A stretch of DNA of 64,000 bases from Streptomyces actinomycinicus. Its GTDB lineage: Bacteria > Actinomycetota > Actinomycetes > Streptomycetales > Streptomycetaceae. Numbering within the stretch: the stretch's first letter is position 1; each line of letters begins with the position of its first letter. Of the stretch, positions 36,348 to 45,754 are shown in pieces. The position numbers and the translations under genes were made by a program. Below the pieces are notes generated by a model. It was not told the origin of the DNA, searched no databases, and was given only the letters and a program-made list of their open reading frames with translations. The stretch covers positions 372,001 through 436,000 of the forward strand of contig NZ_JAERRK010000006.1 of the NCBI RefSeq assembly GCF_016741775.1. The letters run 5' to 3'.

Positions 36348-36698
36348 GTGCTGGAGATGACGCGCGAGGAGTTCGAGGAGCTGGTCGCCGAGGCGCTCGA
36401 CCGGATCCCGCCGGAGCTGACACGGCTCATGGACAACGTGGCGGTGTTCGTGGAGGACGAACCGCCGGCCGACGACCCCGAGCTGCTCGGGCTGTACGAG
36501 GGGACCCCGTTGACCGACCGGGGCGAGTGGTACGCCGGTGTGCTGCCGGACCGGATCACCGTCTACCGGGGGCCCACGCTCAGGATGTGCGAGTCCCGTG
36601 CGGACGTCGTCGCGGAGACCGAGGTGACCGTGGTGCACGAGATCGCCCACCACTTCGGCATCGACGACGCCCGGCTGCACGCCCTCGGTTACGGCTGA
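36348..36698 (+). CDS. Small zincin-like metallopeptidase family protein
   Basis: A 116-residue protein with the zinc motif HEIAHHFGIDD (HExxH-x-x-GxxD) near the C-terminus and a conserved N-terminal segment MTREEFEELVAEALDRIPPELTRLMDNVAVFVEDEPP. This is the PF06262-type minimal zincin, whose biological role is unknown. The GTG at 36348 gives VLEMTREEF; GACAAT at 36336-36341 could be its -10, making the mRNA leaderless. The ATG at 36357 is an alternative start. It is divergent from the metallophosphoesterase gene, with which it shares a short promoter region. Confidence 0.88.
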   Translation: MLEMTREEFEELVAEALDRIPPELTRLMDNVAVFVEDEPPADDPELLGLYEGTPLTDRGEWYAGVLPDRITVYRGPTLRMCESRADVVAETEVTVVHEIAHHFGIDDARLHALGYG

Positions 36699-36785
36699 GC
36701 GGCTGTTCGAACACGGCGCGTGTCTTCTTGCGGGCGGCGGGAGTTGGGCATGTCGACTCCTTTCCTTGCCCCGGAGGTGGCCGCC

Positions 36786-37292
36786 GTGCGCCCCTTGTAC
36801 GTACCCGTCCGTCTCGCCGTGGCGGCGCTGGCCGTGACCGCCGCCGCCGGCTGTGTGAACGTGGGTGACGATGCGGGCCGGGCCCGGCCCGTCCACTCGG
36901 CGGGGCAGCGGGGCGGCGAGGCGCCCGACGGCGGCCCGGTGGCCGGGGTGGGTGATCTCGGACACGAGGAGGCAGCGGCCGACGGCAAGCACGGGCACGG
37001 CCGCAAGAAGAAGCCGGGGAAGCCGGTCTCGGCGTCGGCCCGTCCGTCCCGTGCGGGCAGCGCCTCCGCGGTCCCGGCGAAGCCGGGCAGGACCGAGAAG
37101 CCGGGGGAGCCGGAGCCGAGTGCGGTGCCGCCGACGCCGCCGGCCTCCACCCCGCCGCCCGAGCCGCCGGCCTCCACACCGCCGCCGGTCTCGGAGCCGC
37201 CGTCGGCCGAGCCGTCGTCCTCGGCTCACGAGGAGACGGAGCCGCAGCTGGTGCAGCGGGAGCCGGCGCCCGCGGCGGGGGTGGCGGTGTGA
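36786..37292 (+). CDS. Lipoprotein with Pro/Ser-rich tail
   Basis: A 168-residue exported protein. The signal sequence VRPLYVPVRLAVAALAVTAAAGC ends in a good lipobox (AAAGC). The mature chain is low complexity: a Lys/His-rich stretch (KHGHGRKKKPGKP) followed by repeats of PPASTPPPEPP and PSAEPSSSAHEE. No folded domain is evident, and it may be a wall-spanning anchor. The GTG at 36786 is preferred to the ATG at 36750 because GGAGGTGG lies 5 bases upstream and the signal peptide then has normal length. Confidence 0.65.
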   Translation: MRPLYVPVRLAVAALAVTAAAGCVNVGDDAGRARPVHSAGQRGGEAPDGGPVAGVGDLGHEEAAADGKHGHGRKKKPGKPVSASARPSRAGSASAVPAKPGRTEKPGEPEPSAVPPTPPASTPPPEPPASTPPPVSEPPSAEPSSSAHEETEPQLVQREPAPAAGVAV

Positions 37293-37360
37293 CGTCCCTC
37301 GCACGGCCGTGCGGGGCGCGTGCCGGGCACAGGCCGGCCACCGGCTGCGGCTGCGTGAGG

Positions 37361-37552
37361 GCGTTCGCTCAGTTCCCCGCGCCCCTGGTGGTGCTCGGCT
37401 GCGGGTGTGCGGTGGGTGTTCGCGCAGTTCACCGTGCCCCTCAGGGGGTTGCTCGGCTGTCGGTTCGCGGCGGGGTCCGCGCAGTTTTTTGCGCCCCTGA
37501 GGGGTCGGCTCGGGGTGGGTGCTTGCGTAGTCCCCCGTGCCGCTGAGGGGGT
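37361..37552. repeat. Four degenerate copies of a Streptomyces interspersed repeat
   Basis: Copies begin near 37362, 37418, 37472 and 37523, spaced about 50-56 bases apart. Each has the core CGCGCAGTTCCCCGCGCCCC followed by GAGGGG or similar, which can fold back as CCCC...GGGG. The same core occurs twice at ~58560-58675 and twice at ~63041-63143. Between copies lie G-rich spacers. Confidence 0.8.
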
Positions 37553-37766
37553 GCGGTGGGGGCGGGGGCGGTGCTCGGTTTGCCTTTGGGGGTGGTGAGT
37601 GCGTATGGTGGTAGATCGTTTGATCCCATTTGCCCGGCGCCACCACAGAGCGCGCCGTGTGGCGCGTACTCTCCTTTGCCGTGGCGGACCGCATTGAGGC
37701 GGTCGTGAGCGATTCACGGAGTTGACGGGCGCGTGCCGAAGAGACTCCGGAAGGTTTCGCATTCGC
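37553..37766 (+). promoter_or_regulatory. Leader/promoter region of the DEAD-box helicase gene
   Basis: About 210 bases with no ORF. The segment around 37612-37640 (GATCGTTTGATCCCATTT) is low in GC for this genome and followed by AGAGCGCGCC-GTGT-GGCGCG, a stem. A long structured 5' leader is typical of cold-regulated DEAD-box helicase genes; here this is inference. Confidence 0.4.
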
Positions 37767-39842
<2,076 letters not shown>

Positions 39843-39891
39843 CACGACAAGCCGCGCCGTAGGCGCAACGGCTGACACCGAGTGAGCTGAC

Positions 39892-39927
39892 GAAGGGCCC
39901 GTACGACTCCGGTCGTACGGGCCCTTC
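39892..39927 (+). terminator. Terminator of the DEAD-box helicase gene
   Basis: Perfect 16-bp stem GAAGGGCCCGTACGAC with loop TCCG, 50 bases after the stop. Confidence 0.85.
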
Positions 39928-39960
39928 CGGCGTTTCCGGCGTTTCCGGCGGACAAGGGGA

Positions 39961-40146
39961 TCGTCGCACTGGTGGTCTCGTACGACGCGGTCGCCGGGGC
40001 CGGGCATCACCGGTGACGGCAGGAAGGACCTGGTCGCGCGGGACGGCGCCGGGGACCTGTACCGCCAGACCGGCGACGGCAGGGGTTCGTGCGCGGCGCG
40101 CGTGAAGATCGGGACCGGCTGGCAGGGCTGCATGGGCATTTTTTAG
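39961..40146 (+). pseudogene. Remnant of an FG-GAP/VCBS repeat secreted protein
   Basis: One frame reads SSHWWSRTTRSPGPGITGDGRKDLVARDGAGDLYRQTGDGRG and ends RVKIGTGWQGCMGIF then TAG. This is the C-terminal FG-GAP-like repeat (xDxTGDGxxDLVARD, RxKIGTGWQ) of large Streptomyces secreted proteins. No start, signal peptide or earlier repeat is present, and the region directly follows the helicase terminator. It is therefore a 3' fragment of a lost gene. The Cys in GSCAAR and QGCMG replace usual Phe/Tyr-type residues, consistent with decay. Confidence 0.7.
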
Positions 40147-40204
40147 CCATACCGGGTTCCCGAGTGGCGCATGTCACGCCCCCGGTGAGGGAATTGCTGG
40201 GGGC

Positions 40205-41728
40205 ATGACAGATGACGCGAGAGCGAGCGGAACACAGGGAACACCCGGCCTCTCGGACGAGGAACGGCTGGCCCAGCTCGGCTATACCCAGGTCCTCGCC
40301 CGCCGTATGTCGGCGTTCTCGAACTACGCCGTCTCCTTCACGATCATCTCGGTCCTCTCCGGCTGCCTGACCCTCTACCTCTTCGGCATGACCACCGGCG
40401 GGCCCGCGGTGATCACCTGGGGCTGGGTGGCCGTGGGCCTCATGACTCTGTTCGTGGGCCTGTCGATGGCCGAAATCTGCTCGGCCTACCCGACCTCGGC
40501 CGGCCTGTACTTCTGGGCCCACCGGCTGGCACCTCCGCGCTCGGCGGCGGCCTGGGCCTGGTTCACGGGCTGGTTCAACGTGCTCGGCCAGGTCGCCGTG
40601 ACCGCGGGCATCGACTTCGGCGCGGCCTCCTTCCTGGGTGCCTACCTGAACCTCCAGTTCGACTTCCGGGTGACCCCGGTCCGTACGGTCCTCCTCTTCG
40701 CCGCGATCCTCCTGCTGCACGGCCTGCTGAACACCTTCGGCGTCCGGATCGTGGCGCTGCTGAACAGCGTGAGCGTGTGGTGGCACGTCCTCGGCGTGGC
40801 GGTGATCGTCGGCGCGCTGGCCCTGGTCCCCGACCACCACCGGTCGGCGTCCTTCGTCTTCACCCACTTCGTCAACGAGACGGGCTGGGGCAGCGGTCCG
40901 TACGTCGTGCTCCTCGGTCTCCTGATGGCCCAGTACACCTTCACCGGCTACGACGCCTCCGCCCACATGACCGAGGAGACCCACGACGCGGCCACGGCCG
41001 GCCCGAAGGGCATCGTCCGCTCGATCTGGACCTCCTGGATCGCCGGCTTCGTCCTCCTGCTCGGCTTCACCTTCGCGATCCAGTCGTACGACGAGGAGCG
41101 GACGTCCCCGACCGGCGCACCCCCCGCCCAGATCCTCCTGGACGCGCTGGGCGCGACGACGGGCAAGTTGCTGCTGCTGGTCGTGATCGGTGCCCAGCTC
41201 TTCTGCGGGATGGCCTCGGTCACCGCCAACAGCCGTATGATCTACGCCTTTTCGCGGGACGGCGCGCTGCCCTTCTCCCGTGTCTGGCACACGGTCAGCC
41301 CGCGCACCCGGACGCCCGTGGCGGCGGTCTGGCTCGCCGCCTCCGGCGCGCTGGCCCTCGGCCTGCCCTACCTGATCAACACGACGGCCTACGCGGCGGT
41401 GACGTCGATCGCGGTCATCGGCCTCTACATCGCGTACGTCATCCCGACCTACCTCCGGGTCCGCAAGGGCGCCGACTTCGCACGGGGCCCCTGGCACCTG
41501 GGCCGCTGGTCGCGGCCGATCGGACTGGTCTCGGTGACCTGGGTGGTGGCGATCACGATCCTCTTCCTGCTCCCCCAGGTCTCCCCGATCACCTGGACGA
41601 CCTTCAACTACGCCCCGGTCGCCGTCCTGGTCGTCCTCGGCTTCGCGGCCACCTGGTGGCTCGCCTCGGCCCGCCACTGGTTCCTGGCCCGCACCCCGCA
41701 GGCCGATCCGGTACCGGCCGAAAAGTGA
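40205..41728 (+). CDS. Amino acid permease (APC superfamily)
   Basis: A 507-residue transporter with about twelve predicted helices. The N-terminal APC signature is LGYTQVLARRMSAFSNYAVSFTIISVLSGCLTLYLFGM; AEICSAYPTSAGLYFWAHRLAP and FTGYDASAHMTEETHDAATAGPKGIV are typical of the GABA/choline-type branch (UGA4-like). The loop TVSPRTRTPVAAVWLA is conserved too. It probably imports an amino acid or GABA by proton symport; substrate not readable. The ATG follows a GAGGG-containing leader. Its promoter must lie in the ~58 bases after the FG-GAP remnant, or within it. Confidence 0.9.
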   Translation: MTDDARASGTQGTPGLSDEERLAQLGYTQVLARRMSAFSNYAVSFTIISVLSGCLTLYLFGMTTGGPAVITWGWVAVGLMTLFVGLSMAEICSAYPTSAGLYFWAHRLAPPRSAAAWAWFTGWFNVLGQVAVTAGIDFGAASFLGAYLNLQFDFRVTPVRTVLLFAAILLLHGLLNTFGVRIVALLNSVSVWWHVLGVAVIVGALALVPDHHRSASFVFTHFVNETGWGSGPYVVLLGLLMAQYTFTGYDASAHMTEETHDAATAGPKGIVRSIWTSWIAGFVLLLGFTFAIQSYDEERTSPTGAPPAQILLDALGATTGKLLLLVVIGAQLFCGMASVTANSRMIYAFSRDGALPFSRVWHTVSPRTRTPVAAVWLAASGALALGLPYLINTTAYAAVTSIAVIGLYIAYVIPTYLRVRKGADFARGPWHLGRWSRPIGLVSVTWVVAITILFLLPQVSPITWTTFNYAPVAVLVVLGFAATWWLASARHWFLARTPQADPVPAEK

Positions 41729-41827
41729 CCATCTCCCCTCTCCGTCCGACTCCGACGCGGCCGCGACCCCGATACCCGATCGGCGACACGGCCTCGTCCG
41801 GCTATGCTCGGACACGCAACATCGCCT

Positions 41828-41900
41828 GGGCCCTTAGCTCAATTGGCAGAGCAGTGGACTTTTAATCCATTGGTTGTGGGTTCGAGTCCCACAGGGCCTA
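41828..41900 (+). tRNA. tRNA-Lys (TTT)
   Basis: 5' GGGCCCT, D arm TAGCTC, anticodon loop CTTTTAA (TTT), T loop GTTCGAGTC and acceptor strand AGGGCCT with one G-T pair. CCA is not encoded. Confidence 0.95.
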
Positions 41901-41941
41901 CGGGCTGTGGGCGAGGGGGTGACCCCTCTGACCTGCTGGGC

Positions 41942-41975
41942 AGCGCCCGGGTCGGCTTCGGCCGACCCGGGCGCT
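41942..41975 (+). terminator. Terminator of tRNA-Lys
   Basis: Perfect 15-bp stem AGCGCCCGGGTCGGC with a stable TTCG tetraloop. Confidence 0.85.
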
Positions 41976-42178
41976 CGCTCGTTCCCGGGCTCGTTCGGGC
42001 TCGTTCGGGATCGTTCGGGCGCGGTGCTGGTGCGGGTGCGGGTGCGGGTGCAGTGCGTGCGTGGTTGCACCCGCGTCCTGCGGCGAAGCCCCGTACGCCG
42101 CTCGGGTGTTCGCGGCTGTCGTCGTCCACGCCTCCGGTGCGGGGGAGCGCGCAGCGGAAGCCGTCATGTGGTTTCAGG

Positions 42179-42191
42179 CGATACCGTATCG
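42179..42191 (+). promoter_or_regulatory. Operator upstream of marR
   Basis: Perfect 13-base palindrome CGATACCGTATCG, 19 bases before the MarR ATG. A near copy lies upstream of the nitroreductase gene (42987-43003). It is the likely binding site of the MarR protein. Confidence 0.7.
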
Positions 42192-42210
42192 AGTGAAGTA
42201 GCCTGGCCTC

Positions 42211-42696
42211 ATGGCCGCTGACGCCCCTCGCCGCACGACCACCTCGCATGCGACCGACCGCCCCGGGGACACGTCGCCCTTCGCCCTCGGCCTGCTGCTG
42301 CGCCGGGCGCACTGGCGGGTGGCCGCGGTGATGGCGGAGGCGCTCCGGCCGCTGGGCATCGAGCTGCGGCATTTCGCGGTGCTGATCGAGCTGGTCAACC
42401 ACGGGCCCACGGTGCAGCGGGACTTGGTGGCGGCGACGGGATCGGACAAGGCCGGGATCATGCGGGTCGTGGACGATCTGGAGCGCAAGGGCCTTGCCGT
42501 GCGCAAGGCGGTTCCGGGGGACCGGCGGGTGCGGGCCGTGGAGATCACCCCCGCCGGGCTGGAACTCTTCGACGCGGTCCATGTGGCGGCGGAGCCGCTG
42601 GCCGAGCGGCTGGCCGCGGAACTGGGACCCGGCGAGCCCGAGAGGCTGACGGAACTGCTGACCCGGCTTGCCCATCCGGCGGTCGGCGAGGCCTGA
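42211..42696 (+). CDS. MarR-family transcriptional regulator
   Basis: A 161-residue regulator with the winged-helix core LLLRRAHWRVAAVMAEALRPLGIELRHFAVLIELVNHGPTVQRDLVAATGSDKAGIMRVVDDLERKGLAVRKAVPGDRRVRAVEITPAG. The wing carries D-RR-R (GDRRVRAVE) as in DNA-binding MarR proteins. No Cys sensor is present, so ligand binding rather than thiol oxidation is likely. It probably represses itself and the nitroreductase gene via the CGATAC-N-GTATCG palindromes. Confidence 0.92.
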   Translation: MAADAPRRTTTSHATDRPGDTSPFALGLLLRRAHWRVAAVMAEALRPLGIELRHFAVLIELVNHGPTVQRDLVAATGSDKAGIMRVVDDLERKGLAVRKAVPGDRRVRAVEITPAGLELFDAVHVAAEPLAERLAAELGPGEPERLTELLTRLAHPAVGEA

Positions 42697-42713
42697 GCGC
42701 GCCGGCGCACCGG

Positions 42714-42915
42714 TTACGCGGCGAGGCGCTCCGCGAGTTCCTCGGCCGAGGCGGTCGCCTCCTCGCAGGCGCGCTTGTCCTCGATGCGCGCTCGTCCTCG
42801 AATGCGCGCTCGTCCTCGATGCGCGCTCGCGCGACGCCTCGTAGTGCGTGCGCTCGGCCAGGGCGGCGTTACCGGCTGACCGGGCGTCGGCGGTGATGTG
42901 CAGCAGTGTGATCAC
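42714..42915 (-). pseudogene. Small helical gene broken by a 17/18-base tandem repeat
   Basis: Read from the GTG at 42915, the frame gives VITLLHITADARSAGNAALAERTHYEAS, plausible protein. It then enters a tandem repeat and goes out of frame. A different frame after the repeat gives EDKRACEEATASAEELAERLAA and a stop at 42714, again protein-like. The span is 202 bases (not a multiple of three), matching one extra base in the middle unit. It is likely a former small gene opposite to the nitroreductase gene. Confidence 0.4.
42778..42829 (-). repeat. Triple 17/18-base tandem repeat
   Basis: Three units TCCTCGATGCGCGCTCG, of which the middle has one extra A (18 bases). They lie inside the broken small gene. 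Confidence 0.85.
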
Positions 42916-42986
42916 GGACCTCGTCCAAGTGCAGTGCCCCGAGGCGGGGAGCCAACGGCGGGAATTCGCGCCGCAAGCTAGTCTCG

Positions 42987-43003
42987 CTCGATACAGTATT
43001 GAG
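42987..43003 (+). promoter_or_regulatory. Operator upstream of the nitroreductase gene
   Basis: CTCGATACAGTATTGAG is palindromic with one mismatch and matches the marR operator (CGATAC-N-GTAT). It lies 58 bases before the nitroreductase ATG. Repression by the neighbouring MarR is inferred. Confidence 0.65.
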
Positions 43004-43060
43004 TGATACCATTGCGAATGTAACGAAGACAGACCCGTTGGATGGACGGAGGCGGGCGTC

Positions 43061-43729
43061 ATGGATGTCTACGAGGCGGTGACGAGCCGACGGGCGGTGC
43101 GCGCCTTCACCGACCGGCCCGTGCCGAGGGAAGCCCTGGAGCGGGTGCTGTCCGCCGCGTCCCGGGCACCGTCCGGGTCGAACATCCAGCCCTGGCACAT
43201 CTACGTGGTGACCGGCGCACCGCTGGCCGAACTCAAAAAACGCGCCGGTGAGCGCCTGGCCACGGGCGACTCCTTCGACGTGCCGGAGTACGAGATGTAC
43301 CCGGCGGCGTTGAAGTCCCCGTACCGCGAGCGCCGCTCCGCCTTCGGTGAGCAGCGCTACGGCGCGCTCGGCATCGCGCGCGAGGACCTGGAGGCGCGTC
43401 AGCGGGCCGCCGCCGCGAACTGGGACTGCTTCGGCGCGCCCGCCGCCCTGTTCTGCTACATCGACCGTGACATGGGCCGCCCCCAGTGGTCCGACGCCGG
43501 CATGTATCTGCAGACCGTCATGCTGCTGCTGCGCGCCGAGGGGCTGCACAGCTGTCCGCAGATGGCGTGGGCGAAGTACCACAGGACCGTCGCGGAGGTC
43601 CTCTCACCGCCGGACGAGCTGATCCTCTTCTGCGGCATGTCGATCGGGTTCGAGGACGTCACCGCCGGTGAGGTCCGCACGGGCCGGGCGCCGCTCGAGG
43701 AAACGGTCACCTTCGTCGACGGCCTCTGA
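43061..43729 (+). CDS. Nitroreductase family oxidoreductase
   Basis: A 222-residue FMN enzyme of the NfsA/FRase-like type. Diagnostic motifs are MDVYEAVTSRRAVRAFTDRPVPREALERVLSAASRAPSGSNIQPWHIYVV at the N-terminus (FMN site SRRAVRAF and PSGSNIQPW), GMYLQTVMLLLRAEGLHSCPQMAW and GMSIGFED at the C-terminus. It reduces nitro compounds or quinones with NAD(P)H. The gene follows a MarR-type operator. The ATG is chosen because MDVYEAV starts the fold; SD GGACGGAGG lies 9-12 bases upstream. Confidence 0.93.
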   Translation: MDVYEAVTSRRAVRAFTDRPVPREALERVLSAASRAPSGSNIQPWHIYVVTGAPLAELKKRAGERLATGDSFDVPEYEMYPAALKSPYRERRSAFGEQRYGALGIAREDLEARQRAAAANWDCFGAPAALFCYIDRDMGRPQWSDAGMYLQTVMLLLRAEGLHSCPQMAWAKYHRTVAEVLSPPDELILFCGMSIGFEDVTAGEVRTGRAPLEETVTFVDGL

Positions 43730-43790
43730 GCCCCCCTCTGAGACCGCCCCTGCCGGCCGGCCGGAGCGCCGGTTCATGGCGCGCCCACCT

Positions 43791-43806
43791 AATGGTTCAT
43801 ATGCCA
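43791..43806 (+). promoter_or_regulatory. Possible operator before the NmrA-like gene
   Basis: The inverted repeat ATGG-N8-CCAT lies within AATGGTTCATATGCCATATT, 34 bases before the start. The regulator is unknown; TetR/MarR candidates are nearby. Confidence 0.35.
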
Positions 43807-43839
43807 TATTGCGCACGGAATACCGACGAAAGGTATGTC

Positions 43840-44568
43840 ATGAAGATCGCAGTCATCGGCGGTACCGGACTCATCGGATCGCAGGTCGTCAATGACCTGA
43901 ACGCCGCCGGGCACGAAGCGGTACCGCATTCGAAGTCCACCGGGATCGACGTCATCAGCGGCCAGGGGCTGGAGGAGGCGGTGGCGGGAGCCGACGTCGT
44001 CGTCAACCTGACGAACTCCCCCACCTTCGACGAAGCGTCCCCGGCCTTCTTCCAGACCTCGATGGACAACCTCCTGGCCGCGGCCCACAAGGGCGGCGTC
44101 GGCCACTTCGTCATCCTCTCGATCGTCGGCGTGGACCAGGTGCCGGAGCTGGACTACTACCGCGCCAAGGTGCTCCAGGAGAAGATCCTCGCGGCCGGGC
44201 CGATCCCGTACTCGATCGTGCGGGCCACCCAGTTCATGGACTTCATGGACGCGGTCCTGTCCTGGACCTCCGACGCCGACACCGTCCGGCTGCCCGCCAC
44301 CCCCATCCAGCCCATCGCCTCCAAGGACGTGGCCGACGCGGTGGCGGAGGTCGCCGCCGGCACCCCGCTGAACGGCATCCGCAACATCGCCGGCCCCGAC
44401 GTCTACACCCTGGACGAAGTGGGCCGGATCACCCTGGCCCACAAGGGCGACAACCGCACCGTCGTCGTCGACCCCACCGCCGGCATGTTCGCCGCCGTCA
44501 AGGGCGACGTCCTCACCGACCGGAACGCCCACCTCGCCCCCACCCACTACACCGACTGGCTCTCCTGA
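43840..44568 (+). CDS. NmrA/atypical SDR NAD(P)-binding oxidoreductase
   Basis: A 242-residue Rossmann-fold protein. It begins MKIAVIGGTGLIGSQVVNDLNAAGHE with the GxxGxxG nucleotide motif, followed by VVNLTNSPTFDEASPAFFQTSMDNLLAAAHKGGVGHFVILSIVGVD and DYYRAKVLQEKIL (Tyr-x3-Lys-like), then a variable substrate domain. This is the NmrA/QOR2-type family that senses or reduces redox cofactors. The ATG at 43840 is used; the frame could extend to 43792 but would add 16 unrelated residues. It lies downstream of the nitroreductase gene and may share its inducer. Confidence 0.85.
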   Translation: MKIAVIGGTGLIGSQVVNDLNAAGHEAVPHSKSTGIDVISGQGLEEAVAGADVVVNLTNSPTFDEASPAFFQTSMDNLLAAAHKGGVGHFVILSIVGVDQVPELDYYRAKVLQEKILAAGPIPYSIVRATQFMDFMDAVLSWTSDADTVRLPATPIQPIASKDVADAVAEVAAGTPLNGIRNIAGPDVYTLDEVGRITLAHKGDNRTVVVDPTAGMFAAVKGDVLTDRNAHLAPTHYTDWLS

Positions 44569-44590
44569 CGTCCCGGCCCCCAATGTGTCC

Positions 44591-44610
44591 TGTCCCGGCC
44601 GGCCGGGACA
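44591..44610. terminator. 20-bp perfect palindrome after the NmrA-like gene
   Basis: TGTCCCGGCC followed immediately by its complement, 22 bases after the stop. It is probably a terminator, although there is no loop. Confidence 0.5.
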
Positions 44611-44622
44611 GTGCTGTCGGTG

Positions 44623-44682
44623 GTCTACGCCCGTACGGGCCGGGCGCCGCTCGCCGAGACCGTCACGTTCGTCGAGGGGTAG
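44623..44682 (+). pseudogene. Duplicated 3' end of a nitroreductase gene
   Basis: The frame reads VYARTGRAPLAETVTFVEG then TAG. This matches the last residues of the nitroreductase at 43061-43729 (VRTGRAPLEETVTFVDGL). The DNA is also alike (ACGGGCCGGGCGCCGCTCG). Only ~60 bases remain, with no body. It indicates a lost second nitroreductase or a partial duplication. Confidence 0.7.
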
Positions 44683-44779
44683 CTCCGCAACCGGTCCCTG
44701 TACGAACCCGGCCCCGGTACGAACCCGGCCCCTGTACGACCACGCGCCGGCGCCCGCCCCGGTTCGGCGGCCGGAGCGG

Positions 44780-44832
44780 GTGCGGGGGGTGGGGGTCAGT
44801 GCTGCAGGTGGGGGTCAGTGCTGCGGGTGGGG
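44780..44832. repeat. Short direct repeat with G-runs
   Basis: GGTGGGGGTCAGTGCTGC occurs twice, 20 bases apart (from ~44791 and ~44811), just after the HdeD-like gene stop and overlapping its last codons. Five-G runs could form a quadruplex (inference). Confidence 0.6.
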
Positions 44833-45495
44833 GTGTGCGTGGAACAGGGACCGCCGCTGCTTGGTGGTCGTGCCCTTGGTCAGCCGGCCGGCCTCGACAC
44901 GCAGCTGGACGGCGTGGAACACCTCGACGACACCCACGACGATCGACATGATGCCCGCCGTCAGCGTGAGCGCGCCGATCGAGCCGAACGGCAGGACGAT
45001 CACCACGATGCCCGCGAGGAGGGTGAGGATCCCCAGCGTCAGCAGCCAGCCGCGGGCCGGGATGTCGCGGTCCGATGCTGCGGCCGCCGTCAACGTGACG
45101 CCCCGCAGCAGCCATCCGAAGCCGATCCAGAGGGCGAGCAGCAGGACCGATTCCAGGGTGCCCCGGAAGCAGACGAGCCCGAGCAGCACACACAGCGCAC
45201 CGGTGATGAAGTGCAGCGCGCGCAGATGTGCGGGCACCTGTGTGCCGAAGGTCGCGGCGAGCTGGAAGACCCCGGTGACCAGCAGGTAGACACCGAAGGC
45301 GATGCCGACGACGCGCAGGGTCTCACCCGGCCAGGCCAGCACGACCGCACCCAGGGCGATCGAAGCCAGACCGATGGTGAGCAGGGCCTGCCAGCCGAGG
45401 TTCGCCATGGCCGCCAGGCCCTCGTCCAGCGGCGCGCCCGGTTGCCGGGTCGCGCCCGGTCGGCTGTTGCCGGGTGAATCGGAGGGCAGGGTCAT
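44815..45495 (-). CDS. HdeD/DUF308-type membrane protein
   Basis: A 226-residue protein with six predicted helices in paired GLASIALGAVVLAWPGETL..VGIAFGVYLLVTGVFQL repeats. This three-fold hairpin pattern (LLLALWIGFGWLLRGV, LGILTLLAGIVVIVLPFGSI, AGIMSIVVGVVEVFHAVQ) is typical of HdeD, known in E. coli for acid resistance at high cell density. The tail LFHAHPHPQH is His-rich. The ATG at 45495 follows GAGGTGG; the frame start at 45516 lacks a site. Confidence 0.85.
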   Translation of the reverse strand: MTLPSDSPGNSRPGATRQPGAPLDEGLAAMANLGWQALLTIGLASIALGAVVLAWPGETLRVVGIAFGVYLLVTGVFQLAATFGTQVPAHLRALHFITGALCVLLGLVCFRGTLESVLLLALWIGFGWLLRGVTLTAAAASDRDIPARGWLLTLGILTLLAGIVVIVLPFGSIGALTLTAGIMSIVVGVVEVFHAVQLRVEAGRLTKGTTTKQRRSLFHAHPHPQH

Positions 45496-45700
45496 CTCAT
45501 CCACCTCAATTCCCATCGCGTCGAACGGTGAGGCGAGAACACCTCCATCGTCACCCGTTCGGTCCCTTCGCGCCTGGGGAGGTGTTCCGGCGTCGCCCGA
45601 CGGTCCGGGCCTCCGGCACGATCCGCTCCACCGCCGCCGTCACCAGCGCGTCCCGCGGGCGCGTCGGCAGGCCGACCGTCGGTTGGCCGACCGCGTCGGT

Positions 45701-45740
45701 CGGCCGGCCGATGGTCGCGTCGGCCGGCCGATGGTCGCGT
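45701..45740. repeat. Exact 20-base tandem duplication
   Basis: GGCCGGCCGATGGTCGCGTC occurs twice head to tail between the HdeD-like and TetR genes. The surrounding 260 bases have no gene. Confidence 0.85.
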
Positions 45741-45754
45741 CGGTCGGCTGGCCG

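Larger units (their letters stand above)
41901..42210 (+). other. Spacer after tRNA-Lys with short repeats
   Basis: No gene seen. It begins with the tRNA terminator (next entry), then tandem GGCTCGTTC(GG) units (~41985-42020) and GCGGGT hexamers (~42035-42055). It ends with the marR operator. The reading frames here are artefacts of GC bias. Confidence 0.5.

Noticed and set aside
44780..44832. CRISPR-like array
   Set aside because: Only two direct repeats without unique spacers; no cas genes in the window.
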